DNA from: Streptomyces sp. MUM 178J
Lineage (GTDB): Bacteria; Actinomycetota; Actinomycetes; Streptomycetales; Streptomycetaceae
Direction of reading: 5' to 3'
DNA length: 64,000 bases
NCBI RefSeq assembly: GCF_022414575.1
Contig: NZ_JADWYQ010000017.1
Coordinates: 1 to 64,000, forward strand
How positions within the stretch are numbered: the first letter of the stretch is position 1; each line of letters opens with the position of its first letter. Shown here one piece after another: positions 32,745 through 42,600 of this stretch. Under the pieces are notes generated by a model. It had not been told where the DNA came from and did not search any database. It saw nothing but the letters and a program-made list of their open reading frames with translations. The position numbers and the translations under genes are program-made.

Positions 32745-34580
32745 ATGTCAGGGGCGTCGTTTTCACGGGGGCCGTCGGACCTGCCGGAGGGGTCGCGGCT
32801 GCCGGGGGCGCGGGAGCGCTGGGTGCGTACGGGCGGGGTGGAGCTGTGCGTGGCGGAGCTGGGAGACGCCTCCCGCCCGTCCGTCGTGCTGCTCCACGGG
32901 TACCCGGACACCAAGGAGGTGTGGTCCAGGGTCGCCGAGCGGCTGGCGGACCGCTTTCATGTCGTGCTCTACGACGTCCGGGGACACGGCCGCTCGACCG
33001 CGCCGGTCCCGCTGCGCGGCGGCTACACCCTGGAGAAGCTCACGGATGACTTCCTGGCCGTCGCGGACGCGGTGAGCCCGGGCCGGCCGGTGCATCTGGT
33101 CGGGCACGACTGGGGCTCGGTGCAGTCGTGGGAGTTCGTGACGGTCAGCAGAACCGAGGGCCGTATCGCGTCCTTCACCTCGATCTCCGGCCCTTCGCTC
33201 GACCATTTCGGGCACTGGCTGAAGAAGCGGATGAGGCGTCCCACGCCCCGGAGGGTCGGACAGCTGCTGGGCCAGGGCGTCAAGTCCTGGTACGTGTACG
33301 CGCTGCACACCCCGGTCCTTCCGGAGCTGGCCTGGCGGGGGCCGCTGGGCAAGCGGTGGCCCGCACTCGTCCAGCGGGTCGAGAAGACGTCGGGGGACGA
33401 CTACCCCACGGCTTCATTGCCGATGGACGCCGCGCACGGGGCATGGCTGTACCGGGACAACGTCCGTGCCCGGCTGCGCCGGCCGAGGGCCGACGCCTTC
33501 GCTCATGTCCCCGTTCAGCTCATCACGCCGAACGGGGACGCGTTCCTCTCCGAGCGGCTCTACGACGATCTGGGCGAATGGGCACCGCAGTTGACGCGCC
33601 ACACGCTCGCCGCCAAGCACTGGGCGCCGCGTAGCCGACCCGATCAGCTGGCGGCCTGGATCGCCGACTTCGTCTCCGCGCACAAGGCGGGAGCTGGTTC
33701 CGGCGGTCCGTCGGCCGTGCCGGTCGTCACGCGTCCGACGGCGGGCGGGCCCTTCGCCGAACGGTTCGGCGGACAGCTGGTGCTGGTGACCGGGGCGGCG
33801 AGCGGCATCGGGAGAGCTACGGCCTTCGCGTTCGCCGAGGCCGGAGCACGGATCGTGGCCGTCGACCGGGATGGCGAGGGGGCGGCCAGGACCGCGGAGC
33901 TGGCCCGGGGGGTCGGAGCCCCCGACGCCTGGGGCGAGACGGTGGACGTCAGCGACGAGCAGGCCATGGAGAAGCTCGCGGAAAAGGTCGCCGCCGAGTA
34001 CGGCATCGTGGACGTGCTGGTCAACAACGCGGGCATCGGCCTCTCCGGCCCCCTTCTGGAGACGACGGCCGAGGACTGGCGCGCGGTCCTCGACGTCAAT
34101 CTGTGGGGCGTGATCCACGGCTGCCGGATATTCGGCAGGCAGATGGCGGAGCGCGGCCAGGGGGGCCACATCGTCAACACGGCCTCGGCCGCCGCCTATC
34201 TGCCGTCCAAGACACTGCCCGCCTACAGCACCTCCAAGGCCGCGGTGCTGATGCTGAGCGAGTGTCTGCGTGCGGAGCTGGCCGGGAAGGACATCGGCGT
34301 CACGGCAGTCTGTCCGGGTTTCGTCAACACCAACATCACCTCAACGGCCCGATTCGCCGGGGTCGACGCGGCGGAGGAGAAGCGCCGTCAGAAGAAGTCG
34401 GCCCGGCTGTACGCGCTGCGCAACTATCCGCCGGAGAAGGTCGCCACGGCCGTACTGCGAGCCGTACTGCGCAATGAGGCGGTGGCGCCGGTGACACCGG
34501 AGGCGCGCGGGGCACTGCTGCTGTCCCGCTTCGCGCCGCGTGTGCTGCGCGCGATGGCACGCTGGGAGCCCCGGCTGTGA
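32745..34580 (+). CDS. EphD-like alpha/beta hydrolase - SDR fusion
   Basis: A 611-residue two-domain enzyme. Residues 20-310 form an alpha/beta hydrolase of epoxide-hydrolase type, with LLHGYPDTKEVW and the nucleophile elbow VGHDWGSVQ (Asp). Residues 340-610 form a short-chain dehydrogenase with TGAASGIGRATA (cofactor loop), NNAGIG and YSTSK (Tyr/Lys pair). The same architecture is EphD in mycobacteria, linked to lipid modification. The start is ATG 32745, four bases after GGGGAGGAGCC. An ATG at 32712 is possible but has no such site. It is coupled to the MerR gene by a GTGA overlap. Confidence 0.9.
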   Translation: MSGASFSRGPSDLPEGSRLPGARERWVRTGGVELCVAELGDASRPSVVLLHGYPDTKEVWSRVAERLADRFHVVLYDVRGHGRSTAPVPLRGGYTLEKLTDDFLAVADAVSPGRPVHLVGHDWGSVQSWEFVTVSRTEGRIASFTSISGPSLDHFGHWLKKRMRRPTPRRVGQLLGQGVKSWYVYALHTPVLPELAWRGPLGKRWPALVQRVEKTSGDDYPTASLPMDAAHGAWLYRDNVRARLRRPRADAFAHVPVQLITPNGDAFLSERLYDDLGEWAPQLTRHTLAAKHWAPRSRPDQLAAWIADFVSAHKAGAGSGGPSAVPVVTRPTAGGPFAERFGGQLVLVTGAASGIGRATAFAFAEAGARIVAVDRDGEGAARTAELARGVGAPDAWGETVDVSDEQAMEKLAEKVAAEYGIVDVLVNNAGIGLSGPLLETTAEDWRAVLDVNLWGVIHGCRIFGRQMAERGQGGHIVNTASAAAYLPSKTLPAYSTSKAAVLMLSECLRAELAGKDIGVTAVCPGFVNTNITSTARFAGVDAAEEKRRQKKSARLYALRNYPPEKVATAVLRAVLRNEAVAPVTPEARGALLLSRFAPRVLRAMARWEPRL

Positions 34581-35530
34581 CGGCAGGGCAGTCGACGCAG
34601 TCCGGCGCCGAGTACCGGATCGAGGATCTGGCACAGCGCAGCGGCGCCACGGTTCGCACGATCCGGGCCTATCAGGACCGCGGGCTGCTGCCGAAGCCTG
34701 AGCGGCGCGGCCGGTCCAATGTGTACGGCGCCGCTCATCTCGCCCGGCTGCGCCAGATCGCGGATCTGCTGGACCGCGGCTACACCCTCGCCTCCATCAA
34801 GGAACTGCTTCAGGCGTGGGACGCCGGCCGCGGACTCGGCGGGGTGCTGGGGCTCGTCGCCGAGGTACAGGGCCCCTGGTCGGACGAGGAGGCGACCCGG
34901 ATCACCCGCGCGGAGCTGGATGCCAGGTTCGGCGGTGAGCCGGACGATGAGGTGGTGGCGGATGCGATGGAGCTGGGCGTCCTGGAGCCGGTTCCGGGGA
35001 GGGACGATGAATTCCTGGTGCCAAGCCCCCAGGAGCTGGCGGTGGCGGTGGAGTTGTATGCCGCGGGTGTGCCGCTCTCCGCGATCTCCGGGCATCTGAG
35101 GGAACTTCGCGGCCAGGTCGAGTACATCGCCTGCCGCTTCCTGGAGTTCACCACGGAGCATGTCTTCGCCCGCTACCTGGGGCACCGGCCTCCGACGGAC
35201 GCGGATGCGGCCGAGGCCGCGGCCCTGGTGCGGCGGCTGCGCCCGCTGGCCCAGCAGACCGTGGACGCCGAACTGGCCCGCGCGATGCGGTTGTTCGCCA
35301 CGCGCCGCCTTCAGCAGCATCTGCGCCCGGACGGCCCGCCGCCCATGGCGTCGGGGCCGCGGGCGGTGGCGCTGCCCCCGGAGACGATACGGGCCGTACA
35401 GGGGCTCGTTGGCGACGAGAACACAGCCGCGTTCATCGCGGCTGCCGCTGAACGGGAGGTGAAGGCAAGGACATTGGACACACTGACGACAACAGGGCGC
35501 TGTCCACCGGATGGTTGCCAACGGGCCTGA
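34577..35530 (+). CDS. MerR family transcriptional regulator
   Basis: A 317-residue regulator with an N-terminal MerR helix-turn-helix and wing (about residues 12-80: RIEDLAQRSGATVRTIRAYQ, LPKPERRGRSNVYG, LRQIADLLDRGYTL). A long helical C-terminal domain without the metal-binding cysteines of metal sensors follows, so an organic effector is likely. Its GTG start is inside the stop of the EphD-like gene, which it probably controls. The TGAC/GTCA palindromes at 32427-32465 are the best operator candidate. Confidence 0.9.
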   Translation: MTAGQSTQSGAEYRIEDLAQRSGATVRTIRAYQDRGLLPKPERRGRSNVYGAAHLARLRQIADLLDRGYTLASIKELLQAWDAGRGLGGVLGLVAEVQGPWSDEEATRITRAELDARFGGEPDDEVVADAMELGVLEPVPGRDDEFLVPSPQELAVAVELYAAGVPLSAISGHLRELRGQVEYIACRFLEFTTEHVFARYLGHRPPTDADAAEAAALVRRLRPLAQQTVDAELARAMRLFATRRLQQHLRPDGPPPMASGPRAVALPPETIRAVQGLVGDENTAAFIAAAAEREVKARTLDTLTTTGRCPPDGCQRA

Positions 35531-35542
35531 ATCCTGGTCGCG

Positions 35543-35596
35543 TTGTCCACAGAAAGACCAAAAGACCTGTGGATAAGTCGGGTTGACTGTGGATCA
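35543..35596. promoter_or_regulatory. DnaA-box cluster before kptA
   Basis: TTGTCCACA at 35543-35551 and TGTGGATAA at 35568-35576 are perfect boxes on opposite strands. TGTGGATCA at 35588-35596 has one mismatch. Confidence 0.55.
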
Positions 35597-35668
35597 AACC
35601 TTTTCGATCACCTGCATTGATTGAATTCTGAGTGGCGAGCCGTCTCGGCCGCCGGGCAGGCTAATGGC

Positions 35669-36217
35669 ATGAGCACGACGCCACAGCGCACCGTGAAGGT
35701 GTCGAAGTACCTCTCCAAGCATCTGCGCCATCGACCGGACCGCATCGGCATCGCACTTGACGCACAAGGCTGGGTGGAGATCGACGAGCTGATGCGGGCC
35801 GCGGCCGCCCACGGCTTCCGCTTCACCCGATCCGAGCTCGACCATGCCGTCGCCGTCAACGACAAGCAGCGTTTCACGGTCCGGGATGGGCGGATCCGGG
35901 CCAACCAGGGCCATACCGTCGCCGTCGACCTGGACCTGCCCGTCGCACAGCCACCCGCGTGGCTCTACCACGGGACGGTGGCCCGCAACCTGCCCGCCAT
36001 CCGCACCGAGGGCCTGCTTCCCATGCGGCGCCACCATGTCCATCTCTCACCCGACCGGGAGACCGCCACCGCGGTGGGCGCCCGCCGCGGACGGCCCGTC
36101 GTCCTGTCCGTGGACGCGGACGCGATGCACCAGGCGGGTCATGTGTTCCACGTCAGCGCCAACGGCGTCTGGCTGACCGATGCAGTGCTGCCGGAGTTTC
36201 TGCGCCTCGCCGAATGA
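35669..36217 (+). CDS. kptA: RNA 2'-phosphotransferase (Tpt1/KptA)
   Basis: A 182-residue enzyme that transfers an internal 2'-phosphate from RNA to NAD+. The family features are all visible: SKYLSKHLRHRPD at the start, LYHGT, a HHVHLS loop and VLSVDADAM near the end, with the conserved Arg-His-Arg-Arg set. The start is ATG 35669. Bacteria lack the tRNA splicing pathway that needs Tpt1 in yeast, so its bacterial substrate (RNA repair or ADP-ribosylation) is open. Confidence 0.93.
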   Translation: MSTTPQRTVKVSKYLSKHLRHRPDRIGIALDAQGWVEIDELMRAAAAHGFRFTRSELDHAVAVNDKQRFTVRDGRIRANQGHTVAVDLDLPVAQPPAWLYHGTVARNLPAIRTEGLLPMRRHHVHLSPDRETATAVGARRGRPVVLSVDADAMHQAGHVFHVSANGVWLTDAVLPEFLRLAE

Positions 36218-36266
36218 GCCCCGGTCTGCCGGCGCCGTGACCCGCAGGGCTCGGCCGGCCGTCGCC

Positions 36267-37163
36267 TCAGGCGAGCTGCGCCGGCGCCTCCGCGGCGATC
36301 CGCTCGAAGACCGCCTGATCCGCCGAGAAGTCCGAGTCGGGAATCGGGCTGTGGACGGCGATCTCCGTGATGCCCAGAGCGAAGTGCCGACCGGCGAAGT
36401 CGACGAAGGCGTCCAGCGACTGCAGCGGGCCGCCGCGATCCGGGGTGAAGCCGGTGAGGAGGACCTTGTCCAGCTCTGCGGAGTCGCGGCCGATGTCCGC
36501 GCACGCCTTGTCGAGCTTGTCGATCTGGCCGCGGATCGCCTCGCGGGACTGGGCCGGGGTGCCCGACTCGAACAGCTTGGGGTCCCCGGTGGTGACCCAC
36601 GCCTGTCCATGCCGCGCGGCGAGCTTCATCCCCCGCGGTCCGGTCGCCGCCACGGCGAAGGGCAGCCTCGGCCGCTGGACGCAGCCGGGAATGTTGCGGG
36701 CCTCCACCGCCGAGTAGAAAGTCCCGTCACTCGTGACGGCGGGCTCGCTCAGCAGCCGGTCCAGCAGCGGAACGAACTCTGCGAACCGGTCGGCCCGCTC
36801 GCGCGGAGTCCAAGCCTCCTGGCCCAGTGCCGTCGCGTCGAAGCCCATCCCGCCCGCGCCGATCCCCAGGGTGATGCGCCCGCCGGATATGTCGTCCAGT
36901 GAGATCAGCTCCTTCGCCAGGGTCACCGGATGGCGGAAGTTCGGCGACGTGACCAGCGTGCCAAGACGCAGTCGCTCGGTCGCGGCGGCCGCGGCCGTCA
37001 GCGTGGGGATCGCGCCGAACCACGGGCCGTCGCGGAACGAGCGCCACGACAGGTGGTCATAGGTGTACGCGGTGTGGAAGCCGAGCCGCTCGGCGCGCAG
37101 CCACTCGTCACGGCCACCCTCGTGCCAGCGTCGGACGGGGAGGATCACGGTGCTCAAACGCAT
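36267..37163 (-). CDS. LLM-class flavin-dependent oxidoreductase
   Basis: A 298-residue TIM-barrel protein of the luciferase-like/F420 group. Features are GFHTAYTYDHLSWR, TERLRLGTLVTSPNFRHP, LGIGAGGMGFDATALG and PFAVAATGPRGMKLAARHG. It may use F420 or FMN, and the substrate is unknown. The start is ATG 37163, because the upstream open frame has no domain content. It converges with kptA and diverges from the HAD gene. Confidence 0.88.
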   Translation of the reverse strand: MRLSTVILPVRRWHEGGRDEWLRAERLGFHTAYTYDHLSWRSFRDGPWFGAIPTLTAAAAATERLRLGTLVTSPNFRHPVTLAKELISLDDISGGRITLGIGAGGMGFDATALGQEAWTPRERADRFAEFVPLLDRLLSEPAVTSDGTFYSAVEARNIPGCVQRPRLPFAVAATGPRGMKLAARHGQAWVTTGDPKLFESGTPAQSREAIRGQIDKLDKACADIGRDSAELDKVLLTGFTPDRGGPLQSLDAFVDFAGRHFALGITEIAVHSPIPDSDFSADQAVFERIAAEAPAQLA

Positions 37164-37302
37164 GACGTCGAGCGTACGGGGTCCCACGGACACGCTCCCA
37201 TGCGGCACACGAAACCCCAGGTCCCCGCTGCTCCCAGAGGGCTCGCACTCAAATGTGCAACCGGCCGCACGCCCGTGCGCCCTCATACGGGAGAATGGAT
37301 CT

Positions 37303-38169
37303 GTGATCCCAGACACCGTTCCCGCCCCGCTGTCCGCCACGCCCCGGTTGATCGCCACCGACCTCGACGGCACTCTGCTCCGCGACGACAAATCGGTCTC
37401 GGAGCGTACGATCGCCGCCCTCGCAGCCGCAGAGGAGGCCGGGATCGACGTTTTCTTCGTCACGGGCCGCCCCGCCCGCTGGATGGACGTCGTCAGCGCG
37501 CATGTGCACGGCCACGGGCTGGCGATCTGCGCCAACGGAGCGGCGGTGGTGGATCTGCATGCGGGCGGCGAGCTGCTGAAGGTCCGTGCGCTTCAGAGGG
37601 AGCACGCGCTCAGCGTCGTACAGACACTGCGCGACGCCGCGCCGGGCACCTCGTTCGCCGTCGAGCTGACGACCGGAATCCATTACGAGCCGGAGTACCC
37701 CCCGTTCCATACGGACCCGGGGGCGACGGTCGCCGCCGCCGAGAAGCTGCTCCAGGAGGATCCGTCCGGCAGCAGCGCTCCGATGCTCAAGCTCCTCGCC
37801 CATCACAGCGAGCTGTCCCCCGACGGCTTCCTCACACTGGCTCGCACGGCGGCGGGAGAGCTCGCGTCCTTCACCCGTTCCAGCCCCAGCTCCCTGCTCG
37901 AAATCAGCGGGCTGGGCGTGAGCAAGGCGAGCACGCTCGCGCTGTGCTGCGCGGAGCGCGGCATCTCCGCCGATGAGGTGGTCGCGTTCGGGGACATGCC
38001 CAACGACGTGGAGATGCTGACGTGGGCCGGGATGTCCTACGCGATGGGCAACGCCCATCCGGAGGTGACCGCGGCGGCGTCCGGACGGACGGTGGCCAAC
38101 AACGACGACGGCGTCGCGGTGGTGATCGAGGAAATCCTCGCCGACCGCGCCCGGAGCACGGCGGGCTGA
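37303..38169 (+). CDS. HAD hydrolase, Cof type (second copy)
   Basis: A 288-residue phosphatase with motif [13 protein letters not shown], motif II FVTGRPARW, a lysine in GLGVSKASTLAL and motif IV FGDMPNDVEML. It is a close paralogue in layout of the enzyme at 27309, with a somewhat longer cap domain. The start is GTG 37303. The nearby ATG 37294 runs straight into a stop. The substrate is unknown. Confidence 0.92.
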   Translation: MIPDTVPAPLSATPRLIATDLDGTLLRDDKSVSERTIAALAAAEEAGIDVFFVTGRPARWMDVVSAHVHGHGLAICANGAAVVDLHAGGELLKVRALQREHALSVVQTLRDAAPGTSFAVELTTGIHYEPEYPPFHTDPGATVAAAEKLLQEDPSGSSAPMLKLLAHHSELSPDGFLTLARTAAGELASFTRSSPSSLLEISGLGVSKASTLALCCAERGISADEVVAFGDMPNDVEMLTWAGMSYAMGNAHPEVTAAASGRTVANNDDGVAVVIEEILADRARSTAG

Positions 38170-38304
38170 TCTCATCGCCGCGGCCCCGCGGTTCGGCCCG
38201 CACCCATGAGTCAGCCCGCCCAGCCCATCGCCCCTGGGCCGACCCTTCTACCGCGCCCAGCCGGTCCCACACACCTGAACCGGCCGCGCCCGGCCGGCCG
38301 GCCC

Positions 38305-38340
38305 GCTGCCGCTGCCGCTGCCGCTGCCGCTGCCGCTGCT
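38305..38340. repeat. GCTGCC microsatellite at a stop codon
   Basis: Almost six copies of GCTGCC end at 38340 and overlap by two bases the TAG stop of the minus-strand M23 gene (38339-38341). Confidence 0.85.
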
Positions 38341-39397
38341 ACAGCGTCACCCCGCGCTCCCGCAGCCACCACACCGGGTCCACGCCGGAGCCCAGGTGCG
38401 GGGTGAGCCGTACCTCGAAGTGCAGATGGGGGCCTGTCGAGTTGCCCGTGGTCCCCGCCTGCCCGATCTGCTGACCGGTCGCCACCCGCTTCCCCTGCTC
38501 GACGGTGACCGCCGCCAGATGCGCGTACTGCGAGTAGTAGCCCCCCGTGTGCTCGACGATCACTTCGATGCCGAAGCTGCCGCCGCAGGACACGGAGACC
38601 ACCCGCCCCGCGCCGATCGACCGCACCGGGGTGCCGATGTCGACGGCGAAGTCCTGCCCGGTGTGCCGGTGCGCCCAGCGTTCGCCGACGCTGTCGAAGC
38701 CCGCGGACAGGTCGTAGTCCTCCACAGGCGGCACCCACTCGACGCCGCTCGGCACATCCGCGCTCTGCTCCAGCTGTACCGCGCCCGCGCAGGCGCCGGC
38801 CGCGACGCTGCGGTCTGCCTCCCCCTGGAGCTGCCACTGCGCGGCCTCCAGCTTGGTCTCGATGTCCTTCTTGATCGCCGCCAGCCGGTCCCTGCGCTCC
38901 TTGAGCCTCCGCCAGGCCGCTCTGGCCGTCTTCTCGGCCGCTGCAAGCCGGCGCTCGCCCTGCCTGGCGCGTTGCAGCAGCTGGTTGACGGCCAGTTCGG
39001 CCTGCCAGACCAGCCGCCGGGCTCGCATGAACTCCTCCGGGCTGGTTGCCATCAGCAGATGGGCGGCGAGCGCGAGCGGTCCTCCGGTTCGGTACTGGTC
39101 GCGGGCGACTCCGCCGATCTGATCGTGGAGGGTGGCGAGATGACCGCGCTGTCTCTTCAGCTGCTCCTGGAGGTGCAGAGCCCTGGTGCGCTGTGCGTCG
39201 GCGGCGCGTCTGCCCTTCTCGTACACCAAGGTGGCCTGCGCCGCCTCGTCGAAGAGCCGCGCCACCTCGGCGCTCGTCGTGGTGTCCGGCCCCTCGGAGG
39301 CGTACGCGGCCGGCGCCGCCGCACCCGCCGCAGTCCCGAGGAGCGCGCACAGCACCGCCGGGACGAGCATCAGCCGGTCGCGGTGGATCAAGCGCAT
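38339..39397 (-). CDS. M23 family metallopeptidase with coiled coil
   Basis: A 352-residue exported peptidoglycan hydrolase. A Sec signal peptide (to about residue 33, AAPAAYAS) is followed by a long coiled coil (about 38-200, many Gln/Arg/Lys heptads) and a LytM/M23 domain (about 235-345). Zinc ligands are seen as HRHTGQDFAVD (His and Asp) and GPHLHFEV (HxH). The coiled coil resembles EnvC/NlpD-type amidase activators, but intact zinc ligands suggest it is itself an endopeptidase. Confidence 0.92.
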   Translation of the reverse strand: MRLIHRDRLMLVPAVLCALLGTAAGAAAPAAYASEGPDTTTSAEVARLFDEAAQATLVYEKGRRAADAQRTRALHLQEQLKRQRGHLATLHDQIGGVARDQYRTGGPLALAAHLLMATSPEEFMRARRLVWQAELAVNQLLQRARQGERRLAAAEKTARAAWRRLKERRDRLAAIKKDIETKLEAAQWQLQGEADRSVAAGACAGAVQLEQSADVPSGVEWVPPVEDYDLSAGFDSVGERWAHRHTGQDFAVDIGTPVRSIGAGRVVSVSCGGSFGIEVIVEHTGGYYSQYAHLAAVTVEQGKRVATGQQIGQAGTTGNSTGPHLHFEVRLTPHLGSGVDPVWWLRERGVTL

Positions 39398-39591
39398 TCC
39401 CGGATCGTCCCCCGTGGTCCAAGGGTTCCGTGGTACCTGTGCGGTGTGTGGGGCACGGTACGACCGGCTGGCCCAACCTCCCGCCGCCAGCGAGCCTCCT
39501 GCGGCAGCAGCCGCATCGCCTCCAGCAGCTGCGGCATGCGCGCGGTCAGCTCGGTGGACAGGCCCTGAAGGCCGCGGGTCGCCGCGGTCAC
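39388..39591 (-). CDS. Small hypothetical protein or gene remnant
   Basis: A 67-residue frame with a helical start (GLQGLSTELTARMPQLLEAM) that looks conserved and protein-like, followed by an Arg/Pro/His-rich end that does not. It overlaps the first codons of the M23 gene by 10 bases. There is no clear ribosome-binding site. It may be a short coupled gene or the 5' piece of a longer helical protein that has lost its end. Confidence 0.35.
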   Translation of the reverse strand: MTAATRGLQGLSTELTARMPQLLEAMRLLPQEARWRREVGPAGRTVPHTPHRYHGTLGPRGTIRECA

Positions 39592-39668
39592 GGCTTCGAG
39601 CGGATCATCGTTCGGCTCGGTTCACCGTCATGACCTTCAGTCAAACAAGTCCGATCTGACGAGAAAAG

Positions 39669-42600
39669 TCAGCCTCTTGCGCCCGCACCTGCCATGACGC
39701 CGGGGGCGGGCGGGCCGGCGAGCAGATCAGCGGCCCGCTCGCGCTCCAGCATCCGGCGCAGCGGCCCGTCCGCCGAGGCCAGCTGCTCGTACGTGCCGCG
39801 CTGCACCGTCCGCCCCTCGTCCAGGACCACGATCTCGTCCACCTCCTCCAGCCCCTGCAACCGGTGGGTGATCAGCAGGGTGGTGCGGCCTTCGGTCGCG
39901 CTCAGCAGATCCCGCGTCAGCGCGTCCGCCGTCGCCAGGTCGAGGTGTTCGGCAGGCTCGTCGAGGACGAGCACGGGGAAGTCGGCGAGGAGCGCCCTGG
40001 CCAGGGCGAGCCGCTGCCGCTGGCCCCCGGAGAGCCGGGCCCCGTGCTCGCCGACCAGAGTGTCGAGACCGTCCGGCAGGGTGTCCGCCCACGCGAGGAG
40101 CCGGGCCGCGGCCAGCGCCTCGCGCAGCTCTGCCTCGCTCGCGTCCGGGCGGGCGAGCCTGAGGTTCTCGCGCAGCGAACTGTCGAAGACATGGGCGTCC
40201 TGCGCGCACAGCCCGACGAACCGCCGCACCGCGTCCCCGTCGAGGGCGCGGGCGTCCACACCGCCGAGGCGGTATGCGCCGTCCCGGGCGTCCAGGAAGC
40301 GGAGCAGCACCTGCGCGGCCGTGGTCTTGCCGGAGCCGGAGGGCCCGACCACGGCGACGCGCCGACCGGGGGTGAGCAGCAGGTCGAAGCCGTCGAGGGC
40401 GCTCTGCCGCTGCCCGGGATGCCGGGCGGTCACCGACCGCAGTTCGAGCGGGAAAGGCGAGGCGGGCGGCGCGGCGGGATGCTCGGGCTCGGCCACGGGC
40501 ACGGGCGCGTCCAGCAACTCGTGGACGCGCTCGGCGCTGTGGGCGACGCGCTGTCTGTGCTGCACCGCCGCGGGAAGCCCTGCGACCGCCTCAAACGCTG
40601 CGAGCGGAACGAGCACGACGACCGCGAGGGCCACACCGTCGAGCCGGCCCTCGCCCACCGCCCGTACCCCGGCCAGTGCCGCCCCCGCTGTCGTGAGTCC
40701 GCAGATCAGTGCGGACAGGCCGCTGCCGAGCCCGGCCGCGGCGGCTCCGCGGGCGGCGATGCGGGTCAGCTCACGGTCCGCCTCCCGCGCCCTGCCGAGC
40801 CGCTCGCGCAGGGCGGCGCCGGCGACCGTCAGCTCGGCGGTGCCGCGCAGCAGATCGACGACATGGACGGTCAGCGCCCCGCGGGCGGGGGCCAGCCGCC
40901 GCTCGGCGTGGCGCGCGAACGCCCCGCTGACGAGAGGGACGGCAACCCCGGCAGTCAGCAGCCCGGCGGCGAGCACGGCCCCCGCCTCGGGCAGCAGCCA
41001 CGCCGTGAAGCCGACCGAGCCCGCGCCGACGGCCAGTGCCGCCCCGGCAGGCAGCAGCCAGCGCAGCCAGTAGTCCTGCAGTGCGTCGACGTCGGCGACG
41101 AGCCGCGACAGCAGATCGCCCCGGCGGCTGCGGCGGAGTCCCGCGGGCGCGATCCGCTCCAGCCCGCGGTAGACGGCGACCCGGGTCTCGGCGAGCATCC
41201 GCAGCACGGCGTCGTGCGAGACGAGCCGCTCCGCATAGCGGAAGACCGCCCGGCCGATGCCGAAGGCCCGCGTCGCAGTGACAGCCACCATCAGATAGAG
41301 CACGGGCGGCTGCTGGGAGGCCCGTGAGATCAGCCATCCGGAGACGCCCATCAGACCCACGGCCGATCCCAGCGCCAGGCTCGCCAGCAGCAGCGCGAGC
41401 CCGAGCCGCCCCCGCAGCCCGGCTGCCGCGTCGCGTATCCGCGCGAACGGGTCCCGGTGACCGCGCCCGGGTCGACCGCCCCCGGGGCGCTCGCTCTGCC
41501 CATCGCCCGTATACCGGGCTGCGGCACGCGTGGCGGCGCCCGTCCGCCCCGCCGCCGCAGACAGTTCTTCCGTCGTACGGTGGCCGGAGGCCGGTTCCGG
41601 CCCCGGCTCCGCTGCCGCATCCGGGTCCATGCCCTGTTCCGGCGCCCGGAGCCGGCCCCTTACCGGCACGGTTGGCGATGACGCATCGGCGGAGTCCGGT
41701 CCGGGGCACGGTCCGCGGTGCGGCTCCACCTCCACCTCCGCCTTCGGCTTCGGCTTCGGGCACAGCCCAGGGCAGGGCCCCGAGCACGGCTCAGCACAGG
41801 CTTCCGCGCGCGGCGGCAGGCCCAGTGCCACCACCCGGTCGGCGACCGCGAGGAGGGCGGGGCGGTGGACGACCAGCAGGACCGTACGCCCCCGGGCCAG
41901 CCGACGCACCGCCTCGACGACGGCCTCCTCGGTCGCACCGTCCAGCGCCGCTGTCGGCTCGTCGAGCAGCAGCAGCGGACGGTCCGCCAGAAACGCCCTG
42001 GCCAGGGCGAGCCGCTGCCGCTGGCCGGCCGAGAGGCCCGCGCCGTCCTCGCCGATCCGGGTGTCGACGCCCTGGGGGAGTGCGGCGACGAACTCCTCGG
42101 CCCCCGCGTCCGCCAGAGCCGACCAGACCGCGGCGTCATCGGCGTCCGGCCTTGCCAGACGCACGTTCTCGGCGACCGTCCCGGCGAAGAGATACGGTCG
42201 CTGCGGCACCCAGGCGATCTGCTCGCGCCAGCGGTCCAGGTCCAACCCCGCCAGATCGGCCCCGGCGACCCGCAGCCGACCCTCGGACGGCTCAGTGAAC
42301 CCGAGCACCACATTGAGCAGCGTGGACTTGCCCGCCCCGCTCGGCCCGACCAGAGCCACGGTCTCGCCCGGCTCCACCACCAGCGAGGCACGCATCAAGG
42401 ACGGTTCTGCCCGCCCCGGATGCCGGACGGTCACCTCCTCAAGCTCCAGCCGGATCCGGCCGGGCGCCTGCCCGGCGCCGCCGCGCCGAGGCTCGGTCTG
42501 CAGCACCTGGAAGATCTCCTCCGCCGCCGAGAGCCCTTCCGCCGCCGCGTGGTAGTGCGTCCCGACCTGACGGATCGGCAGATACGCCTCCGGGGCCAGG

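Noticed and set aside
39864..41327. 487-codon plus-strand frame inside cydDC
   Set aside because: Shadow of the fused ABC transporter, with no start signal or domain.
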